Shown: positions 1 to 10,369, counted from the first letter of the stretch. The stretch: 64,000 nt of DNA from Ascaphus truei (GCA_036426205.1 CM071568.1:304491027-304555026), one strand, 5' to 3'. Notes: a model not told the origin generated them from the sequence alone. Program-made: numbers and translations.

Positions 1-227
1 TGCCATAAGACCCACATAAACTACACTGCTCCATTTTGTCAGTCAAAAATACTATTCATATAATTTCCCAAGCACGCGGCCTTTGTGTAATATTTGACTC
101 CTCTCTTTCCTTCTCCTCTCACATTCAAAACAAAGAAAAAAGGAGCACTGCAGAAAAAAACTGGAGGCAAAAGTAGAAAAAATAAAAGAGTTATTGAGAC
201 ACACAGCCCAAGTTACAAGAGAAACCT

Positions 228-264
228 CCAACGCGTTTCTCGCCATGCTCGCTATATCAAAGAG
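228..264 (-). ncRNA. hammerhead-ribozyme-like core, degenerate
   Basis: On the minus strand TTTGATATA is followed by a GC-rich hairpin-like stretch and then GAAACGCGTTGG. The GAAA plus ACGCGT short stem III followed by a T matches the 3' half of type I hammerheads known from Penelope-like elements. The CUGANGA box is changed (TTGATAT) and stem II is weak, so activity is unlikely. Confidence 0.4.
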
Positions 265-955
265 TGGTTTCCTGAGTCTAGAGAGTGTCACGTTATAGAC
301 ACTCCCCGCCGGAAACACTGCCTACACCTGTATCCCAGGTAAAAAAGTCCCATGGGAACAAAACAGTCCGGGGCAAATGTAACCACGGAAAGAAGGCAGT
401 ATAACTGTGGGGGAGAAATCCAGCAAAAGGACACAATAAAGAATACAATAACAATAAACTTACATAGACTCATAAGGACAATAAAATTAAATGAAAAAGC
501 ATAACATTTAAAAGTGGATAGGATGTGGAGAGAATAACCTTCTTAGATTAAATTAACTGTAAAACCAAATAATATAATCATGTAATAATATACATATAAA
601 TGTAAACTCAACTACCAAGGCAAAGAACAATTTGAATCTTGATAAGGGGAATATACATAATGAATAAGATGTAAATAAATAAACCACACTGAGAAAATTG
701 CCACAGTAAGGATACAATACTACCCATCAAATGTGACTAGAGAGAGACACATATGTATCTCAATGATAGAAACAAATGTATATGAAACACACACCGTATT
801 ATATAACCTGAGATTGGGCAAAGGAATAATATAGCTTAGAGAAAATGTTTTAGGTCCCATTCTGTATTAATCCCAAAAGGGGATAGAGTATTAAGTGAGT
901 GGGTCCAAAACATCTCACGCTGATTAAGCTGTTTAATTCTATCACCCCCTATAGA
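265..955. other. AT-rich sequence without recognisable gene
   Basis: No coding frame with known motifs on either strand. It is probably 3' non-coding sequence of the adjacent PLE and older repeat debris. Confidence 0.4.
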
Positions 956-960
956 TTCAC

Positions 961-1305
961 GTATAGATTCAATCCCCTCGTGTAGGGACAGGTATAGATT
1001 CAAACCCCTCGTGTAGTGACAGGTATAGATTCAAACCCCTCGTGTAGTGACAGGTATAGATTCAATCCCCTCGTGTAGGAACAGGTATAAATTAAATCCC
1101 TTCATGTAGGAACAGGTATAGATTCAATCCCCTCGTGTAGGAACAGGTATAGATTCAATCCCCTCGTGTAGTAACAGGTATAGATTCAATCCCCTCATGT
1201 AGGAACAGGTATAAATTAAATCCCTTCATGTAGGAACAGGTATAAATTAAATCCCTTCATGTAGGAACAGGTATAGATTCAATCCCCTCGTGTAGGAACA
1301 GGTAT
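961..1305. repeat. 31-bp tandem repeat, about 11 copies
   Basis: Units alternate between variants of a 31-bp sequence whose core is GGTATAGATTCAATCCCCTC followed by a short variable tail. Some units carry a linked variant (ATAAATTAAATCCCTTCATG), so two subtypes are interspersed. The array starts exactly at the 3' end of the PLE endonuclease frame, so the founding unit was probably the element's own coding sequence. Confidence 0.95.
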
Positions 1306-1687
1306 ATTTCAATCGCTGAAAAATGAAAGGTGGACAAGTTTCCCAATGTACAATGTGTAAAATGTTTGGAAACTGGGAGCATATGATCTAGTTTTTTAAT
1401 AGAACGAATGTGCTCCATAATTCTGACCTTCACTGGTCTGATTGTCCACCCAACGAATCCTCGAATACAACCGCAGGTTAAGTAGTAAATCACAAAATTA
1501 CAATGAATAAAAACTGGAATTGTGTGTGTTTTTTTACTGTGTACAATATCAATAGATTTGATACGATTGGCATAGCAACAAATACAACATTTACCATATT
1601 TAAAAAAACAAAAACATGTATTAAATTTGATTCATGGACACGGTCTGACCTGGAGGTAAATAAACTAGGCGAAAGATAGTTTGCCAA
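1257..1687 (-). pseudogene. PLE GIY-YIG endonuclease domain remnant
   Basis: The minus-strand frame at 1257-1493 begins IYYLTCGCIRGFVGWTIRP, a GIY-YIG motif with the usual CxC insertion, and continues with VKVRIMEHIRSIKK and PVSKHF. These are the conserved helices of the PLE endonuclease that nicks the target. The frame at 1490-1687 appears to be the Cys/His-poor linker between RT and endonuclease, now frameshifted. The last ~17 residues run into the 31-bp tandem repeat, so the true C terminus is overwritten by the minisatellite. Confidence 0.75.
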
Positions 1688-1921
1688 GGATTTAGCCTTT
1701 CCAAATGCAAATATTGGTCCTTGTTCAATTGGCTCTAAGGTCTTCCTCCAAGGTGAACACTTCCCAATGTTTCTGGATGTTTGAGCGGATTTGATCTATG
1801 CCGTGTAATAAACAGCGGATTGGACCCTTCGGGAGTGCCCTGGTCTCCTTGATTTAAATCCCCTGCCTAGAACCAGTCGAACCATAAGACAGTAACTCAG
1901 CATGAGTACAGAGTTTGGCAT

Positions 1922-2784
1922 TCATGTAAGCCTCCTCTGTATCCCTGTTCTGTAGCCCCTGACAGAAAATCTGTTTGCCAATTCGGTGGCCTGTTGATCA
2001 AAAGAAGCCTCGTTAGAGCAAAGCCAGCTTAGGCGGAGGAATTGGCGCTTGGGTATACCACAGATGAGTGACCTGAGGTGATCCGCTTTAAGAAAGGTAT
2101 TCCTGGAATTTTGTTTCCTATAAACGTCAGTCTGTATTTCTTCTGTAATGTCAATAAATAAAGTGATATCTAAATAATTCATGTGATTAATATGGTGTTC
2201 ATAAGTAAAGTTAAGATACAAATATTGGAATTAAGTGGATTAATGAAAGTGTCCAGTGAATGTGAATCCCCTTCCCAAATCATAATCAGGTCATCAATAT
2301 AACGCTTGTAAAAAAATAATATGATGCCGAAAAGGATTAGAATCACCAAAAATAAATGTGGATTCCCAGAGACCCATAAAAAGATTAGCATACGATGGGG
2401 CAAAGGAGGTACCCATAGCCGCACCCCGTGTCTGCAAGAAACTGTGACTCAAATAAAAAATAATTGTGAGTCAATAAAAATGTGATGGAATCTAAAAGAA
2501 AAGTGCAAAGTGAAATAGATAATGAGGAGGACTGAAGGGAAAATTGAGTAGCCTTAATACCCTGGTCATGATCAATGATGGAGTATAACGACATAACGTC
2601 CATCGTAACCCATCTATAGTTCTTATGCCATTTAACAGCTTTTATAGCACATAACAGATCTGCAGAGTCTCTCAAAAAGGATGGTACATTTTTAACTATT
2701 GTTTGTAACAAACCATCAACATATCGCGACAAACCATCTCCCAAAGATCCAATGCTAGCCACAATGGGCTGCCTTACTCTTAAT
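1922..2784 (-). pseudogene. PLE reverse transcriptase, broken into three frames
   Basis: Three overlapping minus-strand reading frames together give RT motifs in the correct order. The block at about 2600-2780 contains RQPIVASIGSLGDGLS and later TMDVMSLYSIIDHDQG, which match the fingers and the motif A region. The block at 2280-2424 contains the catalytic-type box YKRYIDDLIM (motif C, Y-x-DD). The block at 1922-2221 contains the thumb-type stretch YLDITLFIDI followed by FLKADHLRSLICGIPK. An RT with this motif set next to a GIY-YIG domain is typical of PLEs. Frameshifts separate the blocks, so it is a pseudogene. Confidence 0.8.
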
Positions 2785-2807
2785 CTCCAGGACATCCACT
2801 GGGAAAC
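2785..2807 (-). pseudogene. truncated copy of the 114-bp exon cassette (5' end only)
   Basis: Minus strand: a polypyrimidine tract and CAG acceptor are followed by GTTTCCCAGTGG and the start of the EIKS-type coding sequence. The match to the cassettes at 3625-3738, 22290-22403 and 22780-22893 stops after GAGATTAAG, where PLE sequence begins. The intron just upstream (2808-2880) is also shared with the other copies. Confidence 0.7.
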
Positions 2808-2889
2808 CTGGCAACAAGAAAAGGAAAATCCATCATGTAAAGCTGGGAGTGGGGGCGCTTCTTGTGATTTCACCGCCTCTGATATTGGT

Positions 2890-3150
2890 ATAATATAATA
2901 TTGTAAAGAAATGTGTTACTAGCCCTTATGGCAGAAAATGAACGAGTTGAACATATATTATCTTCTTACCTGCTGGTGGTCATTTGATAGAAAATGAAAA
3001 AGGCACTCCAAGAAGGAGGTGATGACAATAAATGCGCTAAATAATCTTAACTTAATAAAGTGAAAAACGTGATAAATACTATGACTTAGTCCCAGGATAT
3101 TAGGCAGCTTTCTGCCCGATTTAGGTCAGAAAGTGCAGGAATAGTGCAAA
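2890..3150. other. unassigned spacer
   Basis: No motif-bearing frame recognised. Confidence 0.3.
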
Positions 3151-3154
3151 AGGA

Positions 3155-3480
3155 TCCATTCCACAGCTTCACATTTACTCAGGCTGGTGGATGGAAAGTC
3201 CAGGCCACAGTTTACAATGGGTCTAGTTCTCCCTCATCTGCTCTCCTAATTACAGAAACAGGTATATATGGCAGCTAGCCGTGCTGCTTCATTCTCTCTT
3301 CTAGAGCCTGGAGGCTGGGGGCACGCTGCTCCCCTGTATCCAGTTCGGGGAGGACGCCCCCATCATCACTTTCACTGTCCGGAAGAATTGCCTGGACTCT
3401 TGGGACGCTGTCCCCATCTATCAGTTAAGCTATGTCAAAAGACTGCGGCTATTATTGCGCATCTATGGGGTGCAACCCCT
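3155..3480 (+). pseudogene. PKD-domain-like gene fragment
   Basis: The plus-strand frame at about 3160-3250 reads FTFTQAGGWKVQATVYNGSS, which fits the second half of a PKD (polycystic kidney disease) Ig-like repeat, where the family shows YxxxGxYxVxVTVxNxxSS. After an indel the following sequence to ~3470 is the same as the segment at 21760-21945, where the frame stays open and reads FSLLEPGGTLLPCIQFGED and TFTVRKNCLDSW before a stop. A polycystin-family source is an inference. The copy here contains frameshifts and no splice signals I can define. Confidence 0.4.
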
Positions 3481-3624
3481 TTAATACCGGGCCATCCTCT
3501 TTCTCCCTCTACACTGGGGACTTCCTATGAGAGGCAATGAACCATGAATACTCGCTAAATGTGACCATGCGCCTTGTAACAAGATAACATCCCTTTGTGC
3601 AGACAAAGGGGAAAAGGTACTCAC

Positions 3625-3738
3625 CAGAGACAGGAAATGGAACAGTTTCACTCTTTATTGGGGTCAGATGTTCCTCAGTGTTCGCCACTTCGTTCTCTGA
3701 CTTAATCTCTAACCTCTCCAGCACAACCATTGGGAAAC
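3625..3738 (-). CDS. 114-bp phase-1 exon cassette, copy 1
   Basis: A minus-strand exon bounded by an upstream pyrimidine tract plus CAG acceptor (ending at 3739) and a downstream donor G|GTGAGTACC (from 3624). It encodes 38 residues with central stretches LERLEIKSENEVANTEEHL and TPIKSETVPFPVSG. Its length and splice phase match copies at 22290-22403 and 22780-22893, and the flanking intron is also conserved. The EHLTPIKSE-type acidic linker resembles the linker exons that precede finger exons in frog C2H2 zinc-finger genes, but no finger exon is visible here, so the gene family is a guess. An alternative is a captured exon spread by a repeat. Confidence 0.6.
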
Positions 3739-3887
3739 CTGGCAATAAGAAAAGGGAAATCCATCATGTAAAGCTGGGAGTGGGGGCGCTTCTTGTGATA
3801 TCAGAATACAGAACTACTCTATACTGATTCCTTTGGGGGAGGGGTGAAGTGATTAATTTTACTTTGTTATTAACCCTTTGAGTGCTT

Positions 3888-4314
3888 GTTGCAGGGTACA
3901 TGCAACTAAACACGCAGGTTCTTTGAATAAGGCTTATTTATTTTAGCCTTAAACATACAGCACACCAAAAACAAATAACTTCTCGTCAGCAAACAAAAGA
4001 AAAATAGCTTTTTTTAGCAGGCAGAGCAAAATAAGGCAGCTACTCTTTTCCATGCAGGAGCCAGACAGTTCATAAACCATGCACTTGCAAACAGACCTTG
4101 TACCAGTAATCTCTTCAGTAACTATCTCCTGTCTCCTGACCAGCCAGCAGCATGTGTGCACATCCTGGGGTTTTTAACACACCTTGATTAGGCAGCTGGG
4201 ATTCAACTAATTGCCATGAGCTTCCCTGCTGAAGTTAACCTCATCACTGCTGCACTGCAGACTAAACATATGTCTACCAGGCATATAGCTGGTGGCTTTT
4301 ATTTACCCTGTCAC
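3888..4314 (-). mobile_element. Gypsy-type 3' LTR, minus strand
   Basis: On the minus strand a purine tract (AGGGGAGGAA) is followed by TGTGACAGGG, the usual polypurine tract plus LTR start. A poly-A-signal-like AATAAG/AATAAA region lies near 3930-3945, and the end TGCAACA is near 3888. It follows the Gypsy pol fragment at 4495-4858 in the correct order. Confidence 0.55.
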
Positions 4315-4494
4315 ATTCCTCCCCTGTTAATGTGTGGATGGGGGCTACGCACGGCTGAAGCCCGACCAGCCACCCCTTCTCTAGAAAAGAAATCAGCATT
4401 TGCGTTCAGCATTGTGCTGAATCTCAAATGAGAAGGGTTGGAGGGCCATATACCACCTAGTTAACCTAGCATTGGAATCTTTCATACTATTTAA

Positions 4495-4858
4495 CTATTT
4501 AACCACTTCAGTGGAGCATGGTCCGTCACCAAAGTAAAATGGAATCCTGCCAGGTAACGCCTCGATTGCCCACTTTACTGCGAGGCACTCATTCTCAATC
4601 ACTGAGTAGTTTTTTTCCCTCGGGAACAATTTCCTACTCAGGAAAAGGATAGGGTGTTCAACTCTCTCAAACTGTTGTGTTGCCCCTAGCCCCATCTCTG
4701 ATGCATCGGTTTGCACTACAAAAGGCCTGTTGAAGTCTGGGCTTCTAAGGACGGGACCCTCTGAAAGACACTTTTTTATGTCCTCAAAGGCTCTCTGACA
4801 CTCCCTTGACCATACCAGTTGTGTAGGGGCACACTTTTTTGTGAGGTCCGTTAATGGG
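4495..4858 (-). pseudogene. pol: Ty3/Gypsy pol fragment: RT thumb and RNase H start
   Basis: The minus-strand translation runs from an RT-connection stretch (about 4858-4730) into QTDASEMGLGA and LFLSRKLFPREKNYSVIENE, then CLAVKWAIEAL. This is the conserved start of the chromoviral/Gypsy RNase H domain, whose first catalytic Asp is in the TDAS motif. After the CLAVKWAIEAL helix the frame runs into unrelated sequence, so the rest of RNase H and all of integrase are deleted. The upstream end is cut at ~4860 by a plus-strand LTR. Confidence 0.85.
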
Positions 4859-4860
4859 GC

Positions 4861-5445
4861 TGTGTAACAGGGGAGTTATCCCTGTTCAGGTAATGTGCCT
4901 CTAATCCAGCAGTGTGGTGGTTAACTCCTGGTAGTCAATTATCCAACACCACCTGCCTGATTAGCTTCTAAGAAAAGCCTGTCTTTTGAGACAGGAAGGG
5001 AGATTGTCCTTGACTCCCACAACTTGTGAGACTGACATGGGGACACTTGTCTTGAGCCCTGCCAGAAGAAACAGCAGAGCTGCTTTCAAGACACAGGGGA
5101 AACTTCTAAACCTGAATGCTGACAAACCCTGAAGAAAAAGGTAACAACCAGGAACAGAGAAGATTTTCCCTCCAAACCACAAGGAACAGATAAGACTTTC
5201 ATTTATAAGACTATTTTATATCTGTTCACTTCATGATATATGTCTGGGGGCTGGGAGACGTGCTTATCTAAAGGGAGTTGTGGACTGCATAGGATTTCAC
5301 TAGAAATACTCCCAAGTGAATTGAAGCTTTGTTTACCCCTTGTTTGGATGGTTTCCTGATGCTAAGGAAACGGGCGCAATAAAAGCCTTATTTAATTTCA
5401 CCATAACAAGTCTCCCTTGCATACTTCTGTGAGCGTCCGCCTACA
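4861..5445 (+). mobile_element. 5' LTR of a retroelement, plus strand
   Basis: Starts TGTGTAACAG, ends CCTACA and has a CAATAAAAGCC polyadenylation-type signal about 65 bp before the end. It is followed two bases later by a primer site. Length ~585 bp. It directly abuts the Gypsy fragment on its left, consistent with nested insertion. Confidence 0.7.
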
Positions 5446-5447
5446 TA

Positions 5448-5465
5448 TGGTGTCCGAAGTGGGAC
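5448..5465 (+). promoter_or_regulatory. primer-binding site, tRNA-Leu-like
   Basis: TGGTGTCCGAAGTGGGAC differs at two of 18 positions from the complement of the vertebrate tRNA-Leu(CAA) 3' end (recalled sequence). It sits directly after the LTR end. Confidence 0.6.
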
Positions 5466-5818
5466 AAGAGGTGGTTCTTGAAGTTAGAAGGAACCGGAGT
5501 TTGGCTGTGAAATTTTTTTGTGTTTTTTTTGCCTACAAACAGTCTGAGCAACATAAACAAAAAAAAACTCATGCAGCACAGACCAGAGTTAAAGTGATAC
5601 ACACCCATGCAGGAAATCTACACTGCACTGAAACTTACAAAACCACAGATGGACTCTTTTCCACAATCCCAAGAGGAGAGACAGAGACTGCTGAAGCAGG
5701 TAAACCTTATTTGCCTATCACAATAAAGTGTAATATGGTCATTGAAATAGGGGGTTTGCCTTCCAGCCATAATCAGGGTTCAAGAAGTGAGTTAGCCCTT
5801 AAAAGGGATAGGCGTTTG
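5466..5818 (+). other. LTR-element leader with possible gag start
   Basis: Downstream of the primer site a short frame starts at about 5650 (MDSFPQSQEERQRLLKQ), followed by a GTAAAC donor-like site. Coding sequence then stops because a TTAA transposon is inserted at 5819. The element's remainder is not recognisable on the other side (8377-8503). Confidence 0.35.
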
Positions 5819-5822
5819 TTAA

Positions 5823-6058
5823 CACAGATACCCAGCAAGCTCAAACTCCCACGCCCACCACAAAGTGAATATATATTTATGTCAACCAGAGAGCTACTGA
5901 GCGTGGCAATTGTATATAACAAGAGACAGGGGGTGCCCAATGCTGCATCCAATTGACAAAACATATAAAGTAAAATACTTCAATAATAATAATTGGTTAT
6001 TTAGTTAACCCTTTTGGCCAAAGGCGTCATAAGCCTGCATACCAACGTCAAGGTATAA
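5823..6058 (+). repeat. left terminal inverted repeat
   Basis: Reverse complement of 8143-8372 with few mismatches; includes TTTGGCCAAAGGCGTCATAA near its inner end. Confidence 0.85.
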
Positions 6059-6059
6059 C

Positions 6060-6488
6060 GGAGCAGAAGCAGGGGTCTCCGGAGCTGAAGCAGGGGTCTC
6101 CGGAGCTGAAGCAGGGGTCTCCGGAGCTGAAGCAGGGGTCTCCGGAGCTGAAGCAGGGGTCTCCGGAGCTGAAGCAGGGGTCTCCGGAGCAGAAGCAGGG
6201 GTCTCCGGAGCAGAAGCACGGGTCTCCGGAGCTGAAGCACGGGTCTCCTGAGCAGAAGCACGGGTCTCCGGAGCTGAAGCAGGGGTCTCCGGAGCTGAAG
6301 CAGGGGTCTCCGGAGCTGAAGCAGGGGTCTCCGGAGCTGAAGCAATGGTCTCCGGAGCTGAAGCAGGGGTCTCCGGAGCTGAAGCAGGGGTCTCCGGAGC
6401 TGAAGCACGGGTCTCCGGAGCTGAAGCACGGGTCTCCGGAGCTGAAGCAAGGGGTCCCCGGAGCTGAAGCAGGGGTCTCCGGTGCTGA
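6060..6488. repeat. 21-bp tandem repeat, about 20 copies
   Basis: The unit is GAGCTGAAGCAGGGGTCTCC plus G, with single-base variants (CAGAAG, CACGGG). Because 21 is a multiple of three, long frames exist on the minus strand (heptads of APETPAS type, and RRPLLQL in another frame). These are by-products of the repeat and I do not treat them as genes. Confidence 0.95.
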
Positions 6489-6849
6489 ACCCCGGTCATT
6501 TCAGCTCTGGAGATACTTACCTCTGAATTAGACGCCGGTAACCGCTCTCTCCGGCTGCCAGGGTTCACAATATGTCCGCTGTTGAAAGTTTTCGAGTCCT
6601 GCGGGTCACTAGGAAGCTGTGACATCATCGGTGCGACTTCTCATTGGCCCATGTGACGCGGGAGCTTTTAACGTCCTGCCTGCTGAGCCGGGGCAGCTAC
6701 CGGCACCTAGTTCACACGTAGCTACAGAAGCAGGGGGGCCCGGAGCTGAAATTAGCGGGGTTCAGCTCAGGAGAGCCCCGGCTTCAAAGCTATATAATAA
6801 ACATTTAAAAATATGAACACAAATGTGCCGCCTTGGAATGCTCCTTTTG

Positions 6850-6962
6850 CTGTGGTGTGATCGCCTGTGGTGTGATCGCCGGTGGTGTGATCGCCGGTGG
6901 TGTGATCGCCGGTGGTGTGATCGCCGGTGGTGTGATCGCCGGTGGTGTGATCGCCTGTGGTG
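6850..6962. repeat. 15-bp tandem repeat, about 7.5 copies
   Basis: The unit is GGTGTGATCGCCGGT. It leaves open frames on both strands (AGGVI and ITPPA pentads), so frame openness here is not evidence of coding. Confidence 0.95.
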
Positions 6963-8142
6963 AGGGAATTGTTGTGTTTCGGTTCACATATCTGCTATTT
7001 CCTCACGGTCTTTCCTCCCCTTCAGGGGGTTTCCCGTGTTACATAAGCTGCAGGTTCAAGATGACGACAGCTACAGATGTCCAGCAGCAGCGAGGTTAAA
7101 CTATCTCTCCTCCCACAGGTGACAAACCCCACATGCTGGGGACGGTGTGGCGGTGAAGGGGTACCCAGGCCAATAATAAAGGTATTATGCCCGGCTGGGT
7201 GCCCCTTAGCCATATTGGAAAATTGTAGATTGCCAGCTCTGCAGCCCAGTAATGGCAGTAGCACTGTGATTTTAATTAAAAAAATGTCTGTGTCTCCCAC
7301 CAGGTATAAGCCGGCGAGAATAATGTCATTTCTAAATGCAATGTATAACCGTAGTAGTGTTTCACTGAAAACCGCACAAAGGAAAAATGGTTTTAAAACC
7401 CAGCAGCTCGCAGCTTAGCAGGCGGCGTGTAGCTAACTTCTGCTAGGAAGCTCCTAGCGCTCTGAGATTTGCCGTGAGAGCTGGTTGGGTAAAAATCATG
7501 GAAATGTTTATAGCGCAATTTTTATAAAGTTATATAAAAATTAATGAATGAAAGTCCCCTTATTTTAATTTTTCCAACAATATAGGCATAAGGGGATTTT
7601 CATTCAGACGGCCGGAACAGAGGAAACACTGAATTTGTAATCACTGTACTTTAGAAATGCATAGCAGGAAAGTCCTGCGAGGTAAGTGCCGCATATTTAG
7701 CCCGGACTTGTAAGACACCCCGCTGGCACAGAGCCAAGATGTCTGAAAAAGTCCGGAATTAAAAGGCTTCGGCCGACTAAGGTGTTAATTGGGGAGCGGT
7801 AATGCAAGTATCCCCATCTTAGTAATGTCTGGGCAAATGGGCCAGATGTCCAGCCAGCTCAGACAAAATGTCGCCAGGTAAGGGGGACGGGTCGGGTATG
7901 CTAAGCAGCAAAGGTGCTAGGTTCGCACATGCCCTTAGCAAACTAAGAAGCCCTCTGGCAGGTTTTGCCAAGTATGGGCAACTCTGGGATAGGTGGGAAT
8001 ATTTGTTCCCACGGTGCGATTGGCTGCAGATGTTAAAGATAGGTTTTTTTTACTGCATAAGAATCCCTGCAGCCGATCGGGAGTCAGTTCCATTTAAGCT
8101 TGTTTCACAGTGTAGTGTAGGACCTGCATTATTTTGGTTATA
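6963..8142. other. transposon interior without recognisable coding sequence
   Basis: Mixed-composition sequence between the minisatellites and the right TIR. No transposase DDE or DDD pattern found. Confidence 0.4.
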
Positions 8143-8372
8143 CCTTGACGTTGGTATGCAGGCTTATGACGCCTTTGGCCAAAGGGTTAACTAAATAACC
8201 AATTATTATTATTGAAGTATTTTACTTTATATGTTTTGTCAATTGGATGCAGCATTGGGCACCCCCTGTCTCTTGTTATATACAATTGCCACGCTCAGTA
8301 GCTCTCTGGTTGACATAAATATATATTCACTTTGTGGTGGGTGGGGGAGTTTGAGCTTGCTGGGTATCTGTG
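8143..8372 (-). repeat. right terminal inverted repeat
   Basis: Pairs with 5823-6058. Confidence 0.85.
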
Positions 8373-8503
8373 TTAACCCATTTAAGCTTGACCTTAAACT
8401 TTTTACCATCGTAACCCAAGTCAAGAGTTCGTAAGAACTAAAGATTCTAGAACCAATTCTACGGTGGTAGAACGAAGAAAGCAGCTCTGGCGGAGAAACA
8501 GCG

Positions 8504-8986
8504 TGAAAGGGTTAAAAGTAAAGGTCAGAACCTCCATCTTGTCTGCCTGAACTTTTTCCTGAACTAAGTGATTTATGTACGCAAGAAACGACATCCAGAC
8601 AGGCAGAATTGTTCTGTTTGTTGGACACCTGTACTGTGTTTTCTTTGAATCGGCTTGCCCGCAGGTTTTGTTTACAGAATGCAAGGCTAGATGGAAATTC
8701 CCCTGGAAAAGTTGTTATTTAGTAATATGCTAATGTTGTTACGCCTCTAATTTACACCTTATTTCTCTGTATAAAAAGTATTGCTTTTCCGTAATAAAGT
8801 TGAGACGAGGAGTCAGAACTACCCTATGTGTGTCAGTCTCTTCGTTTACCGAGCGCTCATACGTCATCAGATCAAATTCCAACAGCCCAGGGCGTGGTTA
8901 AGTCTCCCCGGGTAGAGAAACACTGTTTCCAGTCACGGCTGGCTGTCCGAGGTGGTCCCGTGTATTATAAGTTTACGAACCTTACA
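8504..8986 (+). mobile_element. ERV 5' LTR
   Basis: Begins TGAAAGGGTTAA and ends ACCTTACA. It has a TATAAAAAG box near 8770 and AATAAAGTTGAGACGAGG just after it as polyadenylation signal. It matches 13722-14198 along its whole length with scattered substitutions. Confidence 0.9.
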
Positions 8987-8988
8987 AT

Positions 8989-9006
8989 TGGTGTCAGAAG
9001 CGGCAT
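8989..9006 (+). promoter_or_regulatory. primer-binding site, tRNA-Leu-like
   Basis: TGGTGTCAGAAGCGGCAT starts two bases after the LTR. It differs at two of 18 positions from the complement of vertebrate tRNA-Leu(CAA). The related element at 61631-61648 preserves the expected bases at those two positions. Confidence 0.7.
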
Positions 9007-9301
9007 TTCCACTGGATGGTGAGTATATTTGATATTCGATGTCTCACCCCCCTCTGGGAATCTCCTGGTTAAATTGTGACTGTGAAGTTAAGGGGTTAGG
9101 TCGCTAAGTTTTTAACAGGTATTCCTGAATCTGTGTGTGTGTGAGTATGAGTCAGGAAATCTAGGTTGAAGCCCTAGAAACCAGACTGGGCTGTCATCTC
9201 TGATTTAGATGCACGACTTTTGTATATTATGTAAAGTATAAGAATGCTAATTACTTATCTGCTATTTGTCATCATTTCGGTGTTTTTCTAGAAAGCTACT
9301 A

Positions 9302-9735
9302 ATGGGTACTAACATGAACGACTCTGGAGGTAAGCTAGAGGTTATTAAGTATAAGACTAACAATGTTAACAATGATAAGAATAAGACTAAACAAGTTGTC
9401 CCTTGCAAGCGTAAACCTGGTCTGACTCCTAAACAATTTGTTGCTTCGGCTGGTGATTATTATTGTGACCCGTTTGTAGATTATGTGGCAGGTTACTTTG
9501 CCTTATCCTCTTGCCGAGAAGGGGGCGCAATGTATTTTGATAATGGATGACACCGTGGTAGGAGACAAGGCAGAGGGCAGAATAGACAGAGATTTTATGC
9601 TGGACCTAGAAATCAGTCAGGAGGAAGAGCTCAGAATAATGGTGCCTTTAACTGTGGTAATTTTGGTCATTGGCAGAGAGTGTCCCTATAACTGCTGGTT
9701 CACCCAAAAGGCTCAGAGTGCAAGTCCGAGCTAAA
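9302..9735 (+). pseudogene. gag: ERV gag remnant (matrix start joined to nucleocapsid)
   Basis: A frame starts MGTNMNDSGGKLEV at 9302; an initial Met-Gly is the signal for N-myristoylation of retroviral matrix. It continues with CKRKPGLTPKQFV and CDPFVDYVAG, closely similar to the minus-strand copy at 61330-60735. Right after that the sequence jumps to a basic Arg/Gln/Gly-rich stretch and NCGNFGHW, a CCHC zinc knuckle in another frame (about 9640-9690). Most of gag, including capsid, is therefore deleted, and the last Cys of the knuckle is out of frame. Confidence 0.75.
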
Positions 9736-9740
9736 AAAAA

Positions 9741-10365
9741 CACACCTCATGTAAAAAGTTTGTTTGAATCGCTGATTAATTTTTTCCTGAATGATTCCGT
9801 GTGAAAAATACGAATATTATTAATTGCTCACGATGAAGTCTAAATTTTTAAAAGGTGTACATCCATTATAGAAGGAGAGGACAAAGGAAAAGAACGGGCA
9901 TATATTCAGCTCTGTCACTGGTGCTAATTTAAAAGGTTTATTCGTTCTGGCCAGACGAATGAGTTTTTAAACCGGAGACATTCTCTCCGTTTGCTCTATT
10001 TCTATCTCAAAGAAAGGAGAGAAACGACCCCTCGCCTCCCGTTTAAAGAATGCGCCGCGATCACAATCCAGACGTGAAAGTTAACCCGCTTTCCTTTTGT
10101 TAGTTTGTTATGTTTGTGAAGTTGGTTGGCTGTGTATGAGAGGTTTTCTGTCTCTGTGTTCTCTGTTTGTGTGTAACCAGTAAAATACACATTTCAAGTT
10201 TATTTCTATCGGATTAGGATATGTTTGGGTATATTTTTTTTTTTAAAAAAAGAGGGAATTCTGGTAAGTGCGTCTGAAGGGGGCCGAGCTTTATGTATCA
10301 TGTGTCCAGTATTATTCACAGTGCTATTCATATGCTTCTTTAAGCAAGTGTGTCTTAAGGTGGGT
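9741..10365. other. ERV interior without recognisable coding sequence
   Basis: Expected to hold protease and RT, but I see no DTG or YxDD box. A purine tract with GGAATTCTGGTAAGTG at 10252-10275 recurs at the very end of the window (63977-64000). Confidence 0.4.
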
Positions 10366-10369
10366 CTTA

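Larger units (their letters stand above)
226..2784 (-). mobile_element. Penelope-like retroelement, degenerate, minus strand
   Basis: Reading down the minus strand, the order is RT fragments, then a GIY-YIG endonuclease, then a 3' end with a hammerhead-like core near 228-264. This order is diagnostic of Penelope-like elements. The frame is broken several times, so no protein can be made. The upstream edge is near 2784, where PLE sequence abruptly joins a copy of an exon boundary also seen at 3738, 22403 and 22893. This suggests the element, or a 5'-truncated copy of it, landed in a duplicated gene exon. The family call rests on conserved motifs read by eye, and the exact 3' limit is uncertain. 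Confidence 0.8.
5819..8376. mobile_element. TTAA-flanked DNA transposon with long TIRs, non-autonomous
   Basis: The sequence from 5823 (CACAGATACCCAGCAAGCTC) to ~6058 recurs inverted at ~8143-8372, giving ~235-bp terminal inverted repeats. TTAA is present outside both ends (5819-5822 and 8373-8376), the target duplication of piggyBac and Kolobok transposons. The 2.5-kb interior has no transposase motif. It holds two minisatellites (6060-6488 and 6850-6962) and GC-rich sequence. Partial TIR copies occur at 15820-15870 and, more diverged, near 27960-28030. The superfamily is not decided because TIR ends do not clearly match either family. Confidence 0.75.

Noticed and set aside
961..1305. CRISPR-like array
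   Set aside because: Repeats follow each other without unique spacers, and the context is a vertebrate retroelement.
5417..5956. 179-codon plus-strand gene
   Set aside because: Spans an LTR end, primer site and transposon TIR, so the frame is accidental.
6001..6628. Two long minus-strand frames with RRPLLQL or APETPAS repeats
   Set aside because: Produced by the 21-bp minisatellite, which keeps two frames open; no conserved domain and no start or splice context.
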